Shown here piece by piece: positions 26,196-34,982 of a DNA stretch of 64,000 nucleotides. Numbering within the stretch: the stretch's first letter is position 1; every line of letters starts with the position of its first letter. The stretch spans positions 3,866,547-3,930,546 of the forward strand of contig NZ_CP019893.1 of assembly GCF_002156705.1 (NCBI RefSeq), written 5' to 3'. The notes beneath the pieces were generated by a model. It did not search any database. It was not told the origin of the DNA and worked only from the letters and a program-made list of their open reading frames with translations. A program made the position numbers and the translations under genes. This stretch comes from Natrarchaeobaculum aegyptiacum (GTDB lineage Archaea > Halobacteriota > Halobacteria > Halobacteriales > Natrialbaceae).

Positions 26196-27062
26196 CTATC
26201 CCTCCCTCGAGTGTCTACCCGGCCCACCGGTCCCCAGCCCGGCAAAGTCGAACCAGTCGACTCGAAAGAGCGTCGCTAGCAGAACGACTGCGATTGCAAA
26301 CGGGACGAGATTGAGGAAGTAGGCGTTGACGAGCCCCCAGAAGATGCCGAAGCTGATCAGGTCGTCGAGGAAGTAGTCACACTCCTCGAGTCGATCGACG
26401 ACGGCATCGTGGTCGAGGGAGACGGTCAGGACGAAGACGGCCGCCGAGCCAGAGAGGAGCCAGCCAACGTAGTTCTGCACGGGAACGTCGTAGTAGCTCC
26501 CGCCATCGGTCCAGCCCCAGAACTCGAGAGCGACGGCACCCGGGTCGAGCACGAGGTCCATGGTGATGACGATGGTGAGGGTGAGGAGATACTGGTGCCA
26601 GAGTGACGAGCGCCGGCCGAGGAACAACGTCGCGAGCAGGTAGCTGTTGAGGAGGATGGGGAAGTAAAAGACCGGCAAGAAAAGCGGAATCGAATCGAGG
26701 AGCATCGGTCCCAGCGGCCGCTCGTACTGGAATTCACCGTACGGATAGCCGGTGTGGACACCCGTGAGTTCGATCGCCCAGGTAAAGACGACGAGGACGA
26801 CGAGTCCAGCGGCCACCCGCCGGTCGACGAGGGGTACGAGCCCGCCGATCAGTGGCAGGGCCATCACCGTCACCGCGGCGACCATCAGGTACGGGTTGAA
26901 CGCAAGCCACTCGGGCAGGAGCCCGACCTGTCCGCTCACGAGCAAGAGGACACCGACGAGCGGGAACGTGATCGCGATCGTGATCCGATTGTCGAAGATC
27001 AGTCGGTCGAGACGAGCCTCGAGTCGTCGACGATCGATCCGATTTCGCGGCCGCGGTGTCAT
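26196..27062 (-). CDS. cruF: Bisanhydrobacterioruberin hydratase CruF-type carotenoid enzyme
   Basis: A 288-residue integral membrane protein with about seven helices. The conserved region TWAIELTGVHTGYPYGEFQYERPLGP and the VITMDLVLDPGAVALEFWGW block are hallmarks of the carotenoid hydratase family (DUF422/CruF). In haloarchaea it adds water to bisanhydrobacterioruberin to make bacterioruberin, the C50 red pigment. ATG 27062 is preferred over an upstream ATG because the preceding 13 residues look non-family. The usual neighbours crtI and lyeJ are not adjacent here, so the pathway is not clustered at this locus. Confidence 0.85.
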   Translation of the reverse strand: MTPRPRNRIDRRRLEARLDRLIFDNRITIAITFPLVGVLLLVSGQVGLLPEWLAFNPYLMVAAVTVMALPLIGGLVPLVDRRVAAGLVVLVVFTWAIELTGVHTGYPYGEFQYERPLGPMLLDSIPLFLPVFYFPILLNSYLLATLFLGRRSSLWHQYLLTLTIVITMDLVLDPGAVALEFWGWTDGGSYYDVPVQNYVGWLLSGSAAVFVLTVSLDHDAVVDRLEECDYFLDDLISFGIFWGLVNAYFLNLVPFAIAVVLLATLFRVDWFDFAGLGTGGPGRHSREG

Positions 27063-27170
27063 CGAATCACGATTGAAAGCCAGTTCCCATGAATCGTTCA
27101 CCTTCCCTGTTGGGTTTCACACCGGTGGGGTGATACCGGGAGCAAGAGCGCGTAATCAGTACAGAGCGAG

Positions 27171-27404
27171 TCAGTGGGTCGTCGTTCGGAGGTCTTCGAT
27201 CAGATAGAGGTCTTCTTTCAGTCCACTCCCCTCGCAGTCGTCGTTCGGGCAGGCGTAGTGCCAGCCGTCCTCGGTCGCGGCGGCTTCCGAGAACCGGTCG
27301 CCACAGACCTGGCAAAAGAGTTGACCAGCCGAACAGGTGTCGCGGTGTAATTCGAGTGCCAGCTCCGTCTGAAACGACTGGTTGCAGTTGCGACAGGTGT
27401 GCAT
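27171..27404 (-). CDS. Small C2H2-plus-zinc-ribbon protein
   Basis: A 77-residue protein. Residues 4-25 form a C2H2-like finger (CRNCNQSFQTELALELHRDTC, with Cys as the last ligand). A second zinc site comes from CQVCGDRF (about 31-38) and YACPNDDCEG (about 50-60). Start 27404 is chosen because it gives a finger right at the N terminus. It is probably a nucleic-acid or protein-binding regulator, and lies upstream of cruF on the same strand. Confidence 0.75.
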   Translation of the reverse strand: MHTCRNCNQSFQTELALELHRDTCSAGQLFCQVCGDRFSEAAATEDGWHYACPNDDCEGSGLKEDLYLIEDLRTTTH

Positions 27405-27606
27405 ATTTCGTCTGACGATACCCCTCGTCAAAACTGCTTGGGTTCTTTTATTCCGTCCTAGACTGCCGTGATTCGGGCCGTATCTGTCGTTTACGACTTC
27501 AATGACGGCTAGAAAAGAGCGTTCAGCGACAGAGAGTACTCGACCCCGAGTACATCGGTTCCTGTCAGGTCAATTCGTCGGAGGGTTCGATACCCCACGT
27601 GCCCGA

Positions 27607-29019
27607 TCAGTGGTCCTGACCGAGAATCCCGCGTTCGGTCATCGCACGTGGGTCGAGCACCTCGTCGGCCTCCTCTTCGTCGACGTAGCCCTTCTCGAGG
27701 GCGACCTCGCGGACGGTCTTGTCCTCTTTGAGCGCCGTCTTGGCGACCTCGCTGGCCTTGTCGTAGCCGATGTGGACGTTGAGCGACGTCGCGAGCGCCA
27801 TCGACTGTTCGACCTGCTGTTCACAGAACTCCTCGTTGGCCTCGAGCGGGTCGACGAATCGCTCGGCGAAGACCTGGCTCGAGTTCGAGATGAGTTCCGC
27901 CGACTCGAGGAAGTTGTGCGCGAGAACGGGCTTGTAGAGGTTGAGGTCGATCTGGCCCTCGGCGGCACCGGCGGAGACGGCCGCGTCGTTGCCGATGACC
28001 TGCTTGTGGACCTGATTGACCGCTTCTGCGATCACGGGGTTGATCTTGCCGGGCATGATCGAGGAGCCGGGCTGATTCTCGGGTTGCTCGAGTTCGCCGA
28101 GACCATTACGAGGTCCGGAAGCGAGCAGTCTGAGATCGTTTGCGATCTTGTTTAGCGAGCCGGCGACGACGCGGAGCGCACCGTGGGCCTCGGACATGGC
28201 GTCGTGGGCGGCCTGGGCCTCGAAGTGGTCGTCGGCCTCGCGGAACTGGACGCCGGTCTCTTTGGTGATGTACTCGGCGGCACGGCCGGGGAACTCGGGG
28301 TGGGTGTTCAGGCCGGTCCCAGTTGCGGTGCCGCCAAGAGCGAGTTCGCCGAGGTGCTCGCGAACGTTGTCGACGCGGGCCAGCCCCTTCTCGACCTGTG
28401 TCCGGTAGCCGCCGAACTCCTGGCCCAGCGTGACGGGCGTCGCGTCCTGCAGGTGCGTGCGGCCGGTCTTGATGACGTCGTCGAACTCCGCTTCTTTGCG
28501 CTCGAGGGCTTCACGGAGCGTATCGAGAGCGGGAATGACGTCTTTCTCGACGGCTTCGAGGGCGGCGACGTGCATCGCGGTCGGAATGACGTCGTTGCTC
28601 GACTGGCCGTAGTTGACGTGATCGTTGGGGTGGACGACGCGGTCGCCGACCTCGGCGCCCATGATCTCGGCGGCACGGTTGGCGATGACCTCGTTGGCGT
28701 TCATGTTCGAGGAGGTTCCGGACCCGGTCTGGAAGACGTCGACCGGGAAGTGCTCGTCGTGGTCACCGGCGATGACCTCGTCTGCGGCCTCGACGATGGC
28801 GTCGGCGACGTCCTCGTCGACGAGTTCGAGGTCGCGGTTGGCCTGTGCGGCCCCCTTCTTGACGACGCCGAGTGCACGGACGAACCGGCGACCGAAGGTG
28901 ATCCCCGAGATCGGGAAGTTCTGGATGGCGCGCTGGGTCTGTGCGCCCCAGTAGGCGTCTTCGGGCACCTGCATCTCGCCTAAGCTGTCCTCTTCGATTC
29001 GGTAGTTGTCGTCTCCCAT
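27607..29019 (-). CDS. fumC: Class II fumarate hydratase
   Basis: A 470-residue enzyme of the TCA cycle that interconverts fumarate and malate without an iron-sulfur cluster. Signatures: QTGSGTSSNMNANEVIANRA, HPNDHVNYGQSSNDVIPTA, GRTHLQDATPVTLGQE and the superfamily loop GSSIMPGKINPV that carries the catalytic Ser. ATG 29019 (MGDDNYRIEEDSLGEMQVP) matches the family start; an upstream extension does not. The aspartase alternative is less likely because of the surrounding fumarase-type motifs. Confidence 0.94.
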   Translation of the reverse strand: MGDDNYRIEEDSLGEMQVPEDAYWGAQTQRAIQNFPISGITFGRRFVRALGVVKKGAAQANRDLELVDEDVADAIVEAADEVIAGDHDEHFPVDVFQTGSGTSSNMNANEVIANRAAEIMGAEVGDRVVHPNDHVNYGQSSNDVIPTAMHVAALEAVEKDVIPALDTLREALERKEAEFDDVIKTGRTHLQDATPVTLGQEFGGYRTQVEKGLARVDNVREHLGELALGGTATGTGLNTHPEFPGRAAEYITKETGVQFREADDHFEAQAAHDAMSEAHGALRVVAGSLNKIANDLRLLASGPRNGLGELEQPENQPGSSIMPGKINPVIAEAVNQVHKQVIGNDAAVSAGAAEGQIDLNLYKPVLAHNFLESAELISNSSQVFAERFVDPLEANEEFCEQQVEQSMALATSLNVHIGYDKASEVAKTALKEDKTVREVALEKGYVDEEEADEVLDPRAMTERGILGQDH

Positions 29020-29148
29020 ACCCGGGCGGTCGGGGCCGCCGAGGTAAAATCCACCGAAACGGCCGGGCGTTGCAGGTCGAAAACCCACCGTTAGTCGGGT
29101 TACTCGAGCCAAGCGGATTCGAGCCCACGGGAGAAAACCGCGTTCGGA

Positions 29149-31029
29149 TCAGGTGAAGTCGACCTCGAGTCCGAGGTCGTCTGACCCAGCGCGTTCACGG
29201 AGTGCCGACTGGAGCCGCTTGCGGCAGGTCGTCTGAACGTCGCGGCCGTTCGCAAGGTCGACGTCGTAGATCGTCGGCGAGTTCCAGAAGAACGTCTGGG
29301 AACTGGCGGTATCGACGACGACCGAGCAGATTCCGAGTCGGCGCTGGAAGATCGACCGACGGACGGAGATGGTCTGGATGCGGTAGTAGGGAATCACGGT
29401 CGTCCGGCGCCGCCAGAAGCCACGCCTGACGACGAGGTGGTCCTCACCGACGTAGTACTGGAGGTGGGTGTACCGGAGGTGAGCCGCAACCGGGACGGCG
29501 GCGAAGACGACGGCCGCGAGGTACCAGCGCTCGAGAACGGTCACCTGCGTGATGCCGAACGCGATGGCCACGACGACAGCGGCGACGAGCGAGTACCGCA
29601 CGAGGTATCGTCGGCGGGCGATCGTCGGCGGTCGCTCGAATTTCGGCGTTTCGACGCCGGTGAGGTTCTCGGTGAAGTCGTAGACGCGGTCACGTCGAGC
29701 GAGGGGGACCGCAGACTGGCTCCCGCCGTTGCTTTCGGGTCCGTACCCTGCGGTCTCGACCCAGAGACCGGCGTAGTCGATCAGTCGCTGGGCGGGGTTG
29801 TCGGTCACGGTCACCGACTGGACCTTCTCGGAAGGAATCGAGCCGCTGTAGCGCTGGAGGAGGCCGCGTTCGTAGACGAAGTCGTCTTCGACCCTGCCCA
29901 GGCGGAACCCGTAGTAGGTCGCGAACGTGTAAGCGACGCTGAGCAGGTAGGTGATCACGACCGCGTTCACGAGCGACACGACGGTGAGAACCCCGATGTC
30001 CTGTGGCGAGCCAGTCGCGAGGTCCTCGGGACCACCGACCGGCTGTGCAATGGCGATCAGCAGGTCGACGATGGTGTCGGTCATCAGGAAGAAAACGAAC
30101 ATGACGGCGGCGGCGGCGGCCGGCCGAAGCGTCGTGAACGAATACAGGAGGAGTTCCTTCGAAGAAAGGTCGAACAGCGATCGTCGTTGCGGCTGGACAA
30201 ATTCGTCCGCGAACTCGTCGTCTGTGTAGTCGGGAACGGATTCACCCGCACCGGGACCAGGACCGAATCGTGGTCGCTCTCCTCTCGAATCCTCTGCCTC
30301 GAGCCCCTGCTCCTCGGCTGGCTCCGATTCCGGCCCTGTCGATACGGGTTCGGCCGCAGGGTCCGGTTCGCGGTCGTCGGTGGGTGATGGCCCCGGCTCG
30401 TCGGGCTCAACGCCCGGGTCGTGATCGGACGCGGGTTCCGGGCCGACGACGTCATCACGGATGGCTCGTTCGTCCGCGACGGTTCCAGCGGTGTCGGCGG
30501 TATCGCTGGTGTCGGCGGTGTCGGTGGTGTCAGATACGTCGGAACCCTCTGCGGGCTGCCGTCGCCGTCTGCGGCGACGACCTTTCGCCATGGCAGTCCG
30601 ACGCCGGATTTCGTTCTGGAGGCGGGTTGCCTCCTCCTCGCTAACGTACGGGAGGGCTGCCTCGGTGTCGCCGCCGCCTGCAGTTTCGATCGAGACCGTC
30701 GCGAGCCCGACGAGACGCTGGAAGACGCCCTGTCGGATGTCGACGTTCTGGATGCGGCCGTACGGAATCTCGCGAGAACGCCGGGCGATCACGCCGGAGG
30801 CCACGTCGAACGTATCGTCGGTGATCCGGTAGCCGAAGCGATAGTAGTAGCCGACGCCGTAGCTCGCGCCAGCGACGAATCCGAGGACGGCCGCCACCGG
30901 CATCCAGAACGGACGCACCGTACCGAGGGCACCGCCGACGAAAACCAGCAGGAACATCGGAATCCACAGCCAGAGAAAGCCGTACTGGAGGGCGAAGAGC
31001 ACGGCCGAGATCGGGTGGAGTCGATTCAT
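29149..31029 (-). CDS. Membrane protein with repeated bacterial-type PH domains (YdbT-like)
   Basis: A 626-residue protein with three bPH2 (DUF304) modules, each preceded by paired transmembrane helices: RIQNVDIRQGVFQRLVGLATVSIETAG (about 95-120), EKVQSVTVTDNPAQRLIDYAGLWVETAG (about 400-430) and YRIQTISVRRSIFQRRLGICSVVVDTAS (about 555-585). Residues 150-285 are an Asp/Pro/Glu-rich linker with a TADTSDTADTAG repeat. The start lies 7 bases after the stop of the small PH protein upstream, so the pair forms an operon like bacterial ydbS-ydbT. Its role is unknown and may concern envelope stress or membrane organisation. Confidence 0.85.
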   Translation of the reverse strand: MNRLHPISAVLFALQYGFLWLWIPMFLLVFVGGALGTVRPFWMPVAAVLGFVAGASYGVGYYYRFGYRITDDTFDVASGVIARRSREIPYGRIQNVDIRQGVFQRLVGLATVSIETAGGGDTEAALPYVSEEEATRLQNEIRRRTAMAKGRRRRRRRQPAEGSDVSDTTDTADTSDTADTAGTVADERAIRDDVVGPEPASDHDPGVEPDEPGPSPTDDREPDPAAEPVSTGPESEPAEEQGLEAEDSRGERPRFGPGPGAGESVPDYTDDEFADEFVQPQRRSLFDLSSKELLLYSFTTLRPAAAAAVMFVFFLMTDTIVDLLIAIAQPVGGPEDLATGSPQDIGVLTVVSLVNAVVITYLLSVAYTFATYYGFRLGRVEDDFVYERGLLQRYSGSIPSEKVQSVTVTDNPAQRLIDYAGLWVETAGYGPESNGGSQSAVPLARRDRVYDFTENLTGVETPKFERPPTIARRRYLVRYSLVAAVVVAIAFGITQVTVLERWYLAAVVFAAVPVAAHLRYTHLQYYVGEDHLVVRRGFWRRRTTVIPYYRIQTISVRRSIFQRRLGICSVVVDTASSQTFFWNSPTIYDVDLANGRDVQTTCRKRLQSALRERAGSDDLGLEVDFT

Positions 31030-31036
31030 ATGAGTA

Positions 31037-31498
31037 TCAGACCGCGTCGTCGGCCTCGCTCTCGACGGCGAGTTCTCGCAGGGCGTCCTGGAGCTCTCGA
31101 GCCCGCTCGGGCGGCAGCCCCGGAATCCGGACGTCGGCGTTGCGCGAGCCCGCCGTGTAAACCACCACGCTCGAGAGGCCGAGTGCTCGTTCGATCGGCC
31201 CGAACTGCGTGTCGACGTGCTGGACGCGGACGAACGGGACTGCGGTCTCGACGAACGTGATTACGCCGCGTTCTAGGTAGAGGGCGTCGCCCTGCAGTTC
31301 GAACCGCCAGATCTGGTAGAGGCGCACCGAGTAGGCGATACCGAGTATCGCGACGACGGCGACGACGCCGCCGTGGAGCGCCGTCGGGATCTCCCAGATC
31401 CAGTTATCGATGCCAAAGAGAATGGCACCGATGACCGCCGCCGCGATCACCCCCTGGCCGATCCAGAGGAGTCGGACCCGCGGGTGAAGTGATTCCAT
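31037..31498 (-). CDS. Small bacterial-type PH-domain membrane protein (YdbS-like)
   Basis: A 153-residue protein: two transmembrane helices (about 10-30 and 40-62), then one bPH2 domain with VQHVDTQFGPIERALGLSSVVVYTAG, the most conserved segment of the family. ATG 31498 fits the family start (MESLHPRVRLLW). It is the first gene of the pair with 29149-31029. Confidence 0.85.
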   Translation of the reverse strand: MESLHPRVRLLWIGQGVIAAAVIGAILFGIDNWIWEIPTALHGGVVAVVAILGIAYSVRLYQIWRFELQGDALYLERGVITFVETAVPFVRVQHVDTQFGPIERALGLSSVVVYTAGSRNADVRIPGLPPERARELQDALRELAVESEADDAV

Positions 31499-31613
31499 AC
31501 GAGAATGCTCCGACCACGGCAGGTTAAAGGTGCGGTTCCCTCCCTCTACGCGCAAATAACGTGCACCGAGACGGTTCGCATCGAATCCGATAGCCGAGCC
31601 GTGGTTGCCGGCT

Positions 31614-31865
31614 CTACTCGAGGTCGTCGTACTCGTCGGGCGTGTACGTCGAAAGCTCGAGGGCGTGGATGTCGGTCGTCATGTGGTCGCCGAGGGCGTC
31701 GTAGACCAGCTGGTGTTGCTGGACCAGCGGCAGGCCCTCGAATTCCGGTGAGACGACCGTCGCTGCGAGGTGGTCGTCGTCGTGTTTCCCGCGGGCGCGC
31801 GTGACCGTCGCCTCGGCGTCCTCGAGTTCCGATTCGATGAGCGTCGCGACCTCGTCGGGGTTCAT
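31614..31865 (-). CDS. BolA-family protein
   Basis: An 83-residue protein of the BolA/IbaG class: MNPDEVATLIESELEDAEATV, the conserved DDHLAATVVSPEFEGLPLVQQHQLVYDALG segment, with the His that binds iron-sulfur clusters together with monothiol glutaredoxins, and a C-terminal HALELSTYTPDEY. It sits 74 bases after the NifU-like gene on the same strand, so a joint role in Fe-S cluster assembly or transfer is likely. Confidence 0.85.
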   Translation of the reverse strand: MNPDEVATLIESELEDAEATVTRARGKHDDDHLAATVVSPEFEGLPLVQQHQLVYDALGDHMTTDIHALELSTYTPDEYDDLE

Positions 31866-31939
31866 ATCCCACCGAAAGGAGGCTTGGGCCAAAAGCACCG
31901 CGGTATCCGACCCGTCGCGAGTCGGCTCCGGTCTGCCAG

Positions 31940-32269
31940 TCAAAACGGCACGTCCGGTGGGACGTCGGGTCCCGACCCAGAGCCGGTGTCGGCCAGCCCG
32001 TCGAAGCCAGTGGTGACGGTCACGTGGTCGATCTGGTCGATCTCCGCCGGGAGCCGCCGCTGGATCGCCTGCGTCGTCATTGGACTGACACCGCAACCAC
32101 TGCAGGCCCCGGTGAGGGCGATCGAGACGCGGCGCTCCTCGAGGTCGACCTCGGTGACCGTCGAGTCACCCCCGTGGAGTTCGATCTGGGGGAAGTTCCG
32201 CTGGAGGAACAGGCTGACCGCCGAGCGGACGTCGTCCTCGGGATCGGGAGTCGAATCGGAGTCGCTCAT
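31940..32269 (-). CDS. NifU C-terminal-domain Fe-S scaffold protein
   Basis: A 109-residue protein equivalent to the Nfu domain. The cluster-binding C-x-x-C is in GACSGCGVSPMTTQ (about residues 56-59), preceded by PQIELHGGDSTVTEVDLEERRVSIALTG and followed by the IQRRLPAEI helix. It should carry or deliver 4Fe-4S clusters. It is upstream of the BolA gene on the same strand. ATG 32269 is used; the longer frame is antisense to other sequence and non-family. Confidence 0.87.
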   Translation of the reverse strand: MSDSDSTPDPEDDVRSAVSLFLQRNFPQIELHGGDSTVTEVDLEERRVSIALTGACSGCGVSPMTTQAIQRRLPAEIDQIDHVTVTTGFDGLADTGSGSGPDVPPDVPF

Positions 32270-32431
32270 ACCGGTTCCCAGTCGCTCGAGGAGTATAGCC
32301 CTGTCCACAGCGGCGGTCTGGCGTGAAGATTCGATCAGACGGCCCTCACGGCCGCGCTCGATACCGGTGATCGCAAGCGAGCGGCGGGCTTCGGACGGCG
32401 ACTTTATGCTCGCTCGGAACACGATCCCGGT

Positions 32432-32932
32432 ATGTCACTGGCAGCCGAGACGCGCCGCGCGGTCGAGGTACACCCTTTCCTGCGTCAGGCATTGCGCGCC
32501 GGCGTCGTCAACTACACCGCCGCGGCCCGGTTTCTCGAGGTCGACGGCGAGACCGACGCGATCGCGACCGCCCTGCGGCGCTACACCGACGAGTTGCCCG
32601 ACTACGAGAGTGCGTCCCGTGACGTTCGCGTGCGCATGGAAAGCGGCTACGGTCGACTCGAGGACCCGACTGACGATCACGCGATGGTGACCGTCGGGAC
32701 GACGGCCTTCGGACCGATCGACGGCGACCTGACGGGGATCGTCGCCACCGGCGAAGTCGACGGCCGCGCGCTCGCGACCGTCCTCGAGCGCCTCTCGATC
32801 GACGGGATCGACCCCGAAGCAACGGCAGTCGCCGACGACGCGCTGTTCGTCGTCGTCGACCGACTCGACGGTGCAACCGCTGTCAGAACGATCGAAGGGG
32901 CGCTCGAGGGGGTTCCGTCTGCGTCGTCGTAA
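32432..32932 (+). CDS. Haloarchaeal DUF7523-like protein
   Basis: A 166-residue soluble protein. The first 65 residues look like a helix-turn-helix module (TRRAVEVHPFLRQALRAGVVNYTAAARFLE, then a second helix pair), and the last 85 form an ACT-like alpha/beta domain (HAMVTVGTTAFGPIDGDLTGIVATGEV to VVDRLDGATAVRTIEGALE). It may be an amino-acid-responsive regulator; I have not confirmed the family name. It is divergent from the NifU/BolA genes and followed by two short structured repeats. Confidence 0.7.
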   Translation: MSLAAETRRAVEVHPFLRQALRAGVVNYTAAARFLEVDGETDAIATALRRYTDELPDYESASRDVRVRMESGYGRLEDPTDDHAMVTVGTTAFGPIDGDLTGIVATGEVDGRALATVLERLSIDGIDPEATAVADDALFVVVDRLDGATAVRTIEGALEGVPSASS

Positions 32933-32941
32933 CGGTGGACT

Positions 32942-33025
32942 GATACAGTTTACTGTAAGTCGTTGCCGACGCAACCGCCCCAGGGTCGCGGTTGCGTCGG
33001 TAAACCGTTCCAGTGATCCGTATGA
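32942..33025. repeat. Structured repeat I, copy A (palindromic, MITE-like)
   Basis: An 84-bp element that starts gatacagtttactgtaa and ends ccagtgatccgtatga. It encloses a perfect 12-bp stem, ccgacgcaaccg (32966-32977) with cggttgcgtcgg (32989-33000). A related copy with changed but still paired stem bases is at 48228-48312. Confidence 0.8.
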
Positions 33026-33041
33026 CAGCACGATTGGGAAC

Positions 33042-33125
33042 TATAGTAGCCACTGCACGTCAGTGCACACCTGAACGCCAGACTGATCGGCGATCAGTGT
33101 GTGAATCGTTGCAGTTGTTACTATA
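33042..33125. repeat. Structured repeat II, copy 1
   Basis: An 84-bp element that starts tatagtagccactg and ends cagttgttactata (imperfect terminal inverted repeats), with an inner arm pair cacacctga and tcagtgtgtg. The same element in opposite orientation is at 38900-38983 with the same length. It lies 16 bases after structured repeat I and about 120 bases before cysS. Confidence 0.8.
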
Positions 33126-33244
33126 GCGACCTGACTCAAGTTGGGCTCGAGGCCCACTTCCCACCGTTGTCGGAACCGGGCGATTCGCACCTCGAGAGGC
33201 GATAGTGGCAGCGTTTAACTACGGGCCGGCGGTAGACACCGGTA

Positions 33245-34738
33245 ATGACCCTATACGTGACGAACACGTTGACGGGGGAAACGGAGCCGTTCGAGCCACA
33301 GGATCCCGAGAACGTCTTGCTCTACTACTGTGGCCTGACAGTCTCTGACCCCCCACACCTCGGCCACGCGCGGTCGTGGGTCCACGTCGACGTCATGCAC
33401 CGCTGGCTCGAGTACCTCGGGTACGACGTCCGTCACGTCGAGAACTTCACCGACGTCAACGAGAAGATCGTCGCCCGCGTAGGCGAAGCCGATCTGGGCG
33501 AGGACGAAAGCGAGGTCGCCGAGAGCTACGTCGAGCGCACGCTCGCGGACATGCGGTCGCTCAACCTCCTGCGTGCGGAGGTCTACCCCCGCGTCTCCGA
33601 GCACGTCCCGGAGATCATCGACCTGATCGAGACGCTCGTCGAGGAAGGCTACGCCTACGAGTCGAACGGGTCGATTTACTTCGACGTCACCCGCTTCGAC
33701 GACTACGGCAAACTCTCGAATCAGGAACTCGAGGAGATCGAATCTCAGGGCGACCCCGACGAGCGCTCGGAGAAGCGCCACCCCGCGGACTTCGCGCTCT
33801 GGAAGGCCGGCGGCGTCGATCGCGACGCGATCGAGGAACACCGCCACGAGGGTGCAGCACCTGCCCACGAGGCCTGTGAGACCGCCCAGACGTGGGACTC
33901 GCCGTGGGGTGAGGGACGTCCGGGCTGGCACATCGAGTGCTCGGCGATGAGTATGACCCACCTCGGGGAGACCCTCGACATCCACGTCGGCGGCCGGGAC
34001 CTCGTCTTTCCCCACCACGAAAACGAGATCGCCCAGTCCGAGGCCGCGACGGGTCAGGCGTTCGCCCAGTACTGGCTGCACTGTGAACTCTTCCAGATGG
34101 ACGATGAGAAGATGTCCTCGAGTCTGGGCAACTTCGTCACCGTCGATGAGGCCGTCGACCGGTGGGGGACGAACGTCCTGCGGACGTTCCTCACCGCGGG
34201 GTCGTACAACAGCCAGCAACTCTACTCCGACGAGACGATCGCCGAGGCCGAAGAACGGTGGGACCGACTCGAGCGTGCCCACGAGGCGGCCGTCGACGCC
34301 GTCGATTCGACCGACGCCCGGACGAAAGTGGTGGACGACGAACTTCGAGAGGCAGTCGAGACCGCGAGCGAGGAATTCGTCGACGCGATGAACGACGACT
34401 TCAACACGCGCGAGGCGCAGTCTGCCCTGCTGCAGGTCGCGTCGGCGATCAACGCCCACCTTGACGATCGCGCGGAGTACGACTACCGCGGTCTCCGCGA
34501 GGCCGTCGCGACGCTCGAGGAACTGGGTGAGGTTCTCGGGCTGTCGTTCGCGGGCGAGACGACCGGTAGCGCCGAACTCGCGGGCGACGTCGTCGACCTC
34601 GTCCTCGAGGTGCGCGAGGCCGAACGGGAGGCAGGCAATTACGAGCGTGCCGACGACCTGCGCGACGAACTCGAGGCTCTCGGCGTCGAGGTACAGGACA
34701 CCGACGAGGGGCCGACCTACCGGTTGCCCTCGGAGTGA
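33245..34738 (+). CDS. cysS: Cysteinyl-tRNA synthetase
   Basis: A 497-residue class I aminoacyl-tRNA synthetase. The HIGH motif is PPHLGHAR (residues 36-43), the KMSKS motif is EKMSSSLGN (about 281-289), and the zinc ligands are C29, the Cys of WHIECSAM and the HH of [12 protein letters not shown]. The C-terminal helical domain ([29 protein letters not shown]) is complete. A tttaactac box near 33214 is the likely promoter. Length is normal. Confidence 0.95.
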   Translation: MTLYVTNTLTGETEPFEPQDPENVLLYYCGLTVSDPPHLGHARSWVHVDVMHRWLEYLGYDVRHVENFTDVNEKIVARVGEADLGEDESEVAESYVERTLADMRSLNLLRAEVYPRVSEHVPEIIDLIETLVEEGYAYESNGSIYFDVTRFDDYGKLSNQELEEIESQGDPDERSEKRHPADFALWKAGGVDRDAIEEHRHEGAAPAHEACETAQTWDSPWGEGRPGWHIECSAMSMTHLGETLDIHVGGRDLVFPHHENEIAQSEAATGQAFAQYWLHCELFQMDDEKMSSSLGNFVTVDEAVDRWGTNVLRTFLTAGSYNSQQLYSDETIAEAEERWDRLERAHEAAVDAVDSTDARTKVVDDELREAVETASEEFVDAMNDDFNTREAQSALLQVASAINAHLDDRAEYDYRGLREAVATLEELGEVLGLSFAGETTGSAELAGDVVDLVLEVREAEREAGNYERADDLRDELEALGVEVQDTDEGPTYRLPSE

Positions 34739-34982
34739 CTGCGGTTTCGTAACTCGCAATTTTCGGACAGCGTGGGTATCCGCGCCCGCTCGAGTGCGGT
34801 GGGCTGTACTGAAAGAAAGTAATCAAAAATTACAATGTATTCAGTTTGACAGCAGGAAGAGGAGTTGAAACCAGCAAGCAAGACCCAACGTTTCAAAATC
34901 GGTTATTTGAGAGGTTCGCTTGCTGGGTACGCCGCTGATATTTTCGCCAGTCTGCGTACGGATGCATGACTTTTTTCGTTCG
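34739..34982. other. AT-rich intergenic spacer at the left edge of the ABC island
   Basis: Composition drops abruptly after cysS. The stretch includes ccagcaagc (about 34873) and its inverted copy gcttgctgg (about 34918). No coding frame is convincing. It could be a remnant of an insertion-sequence end. Confidence 0.4.
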
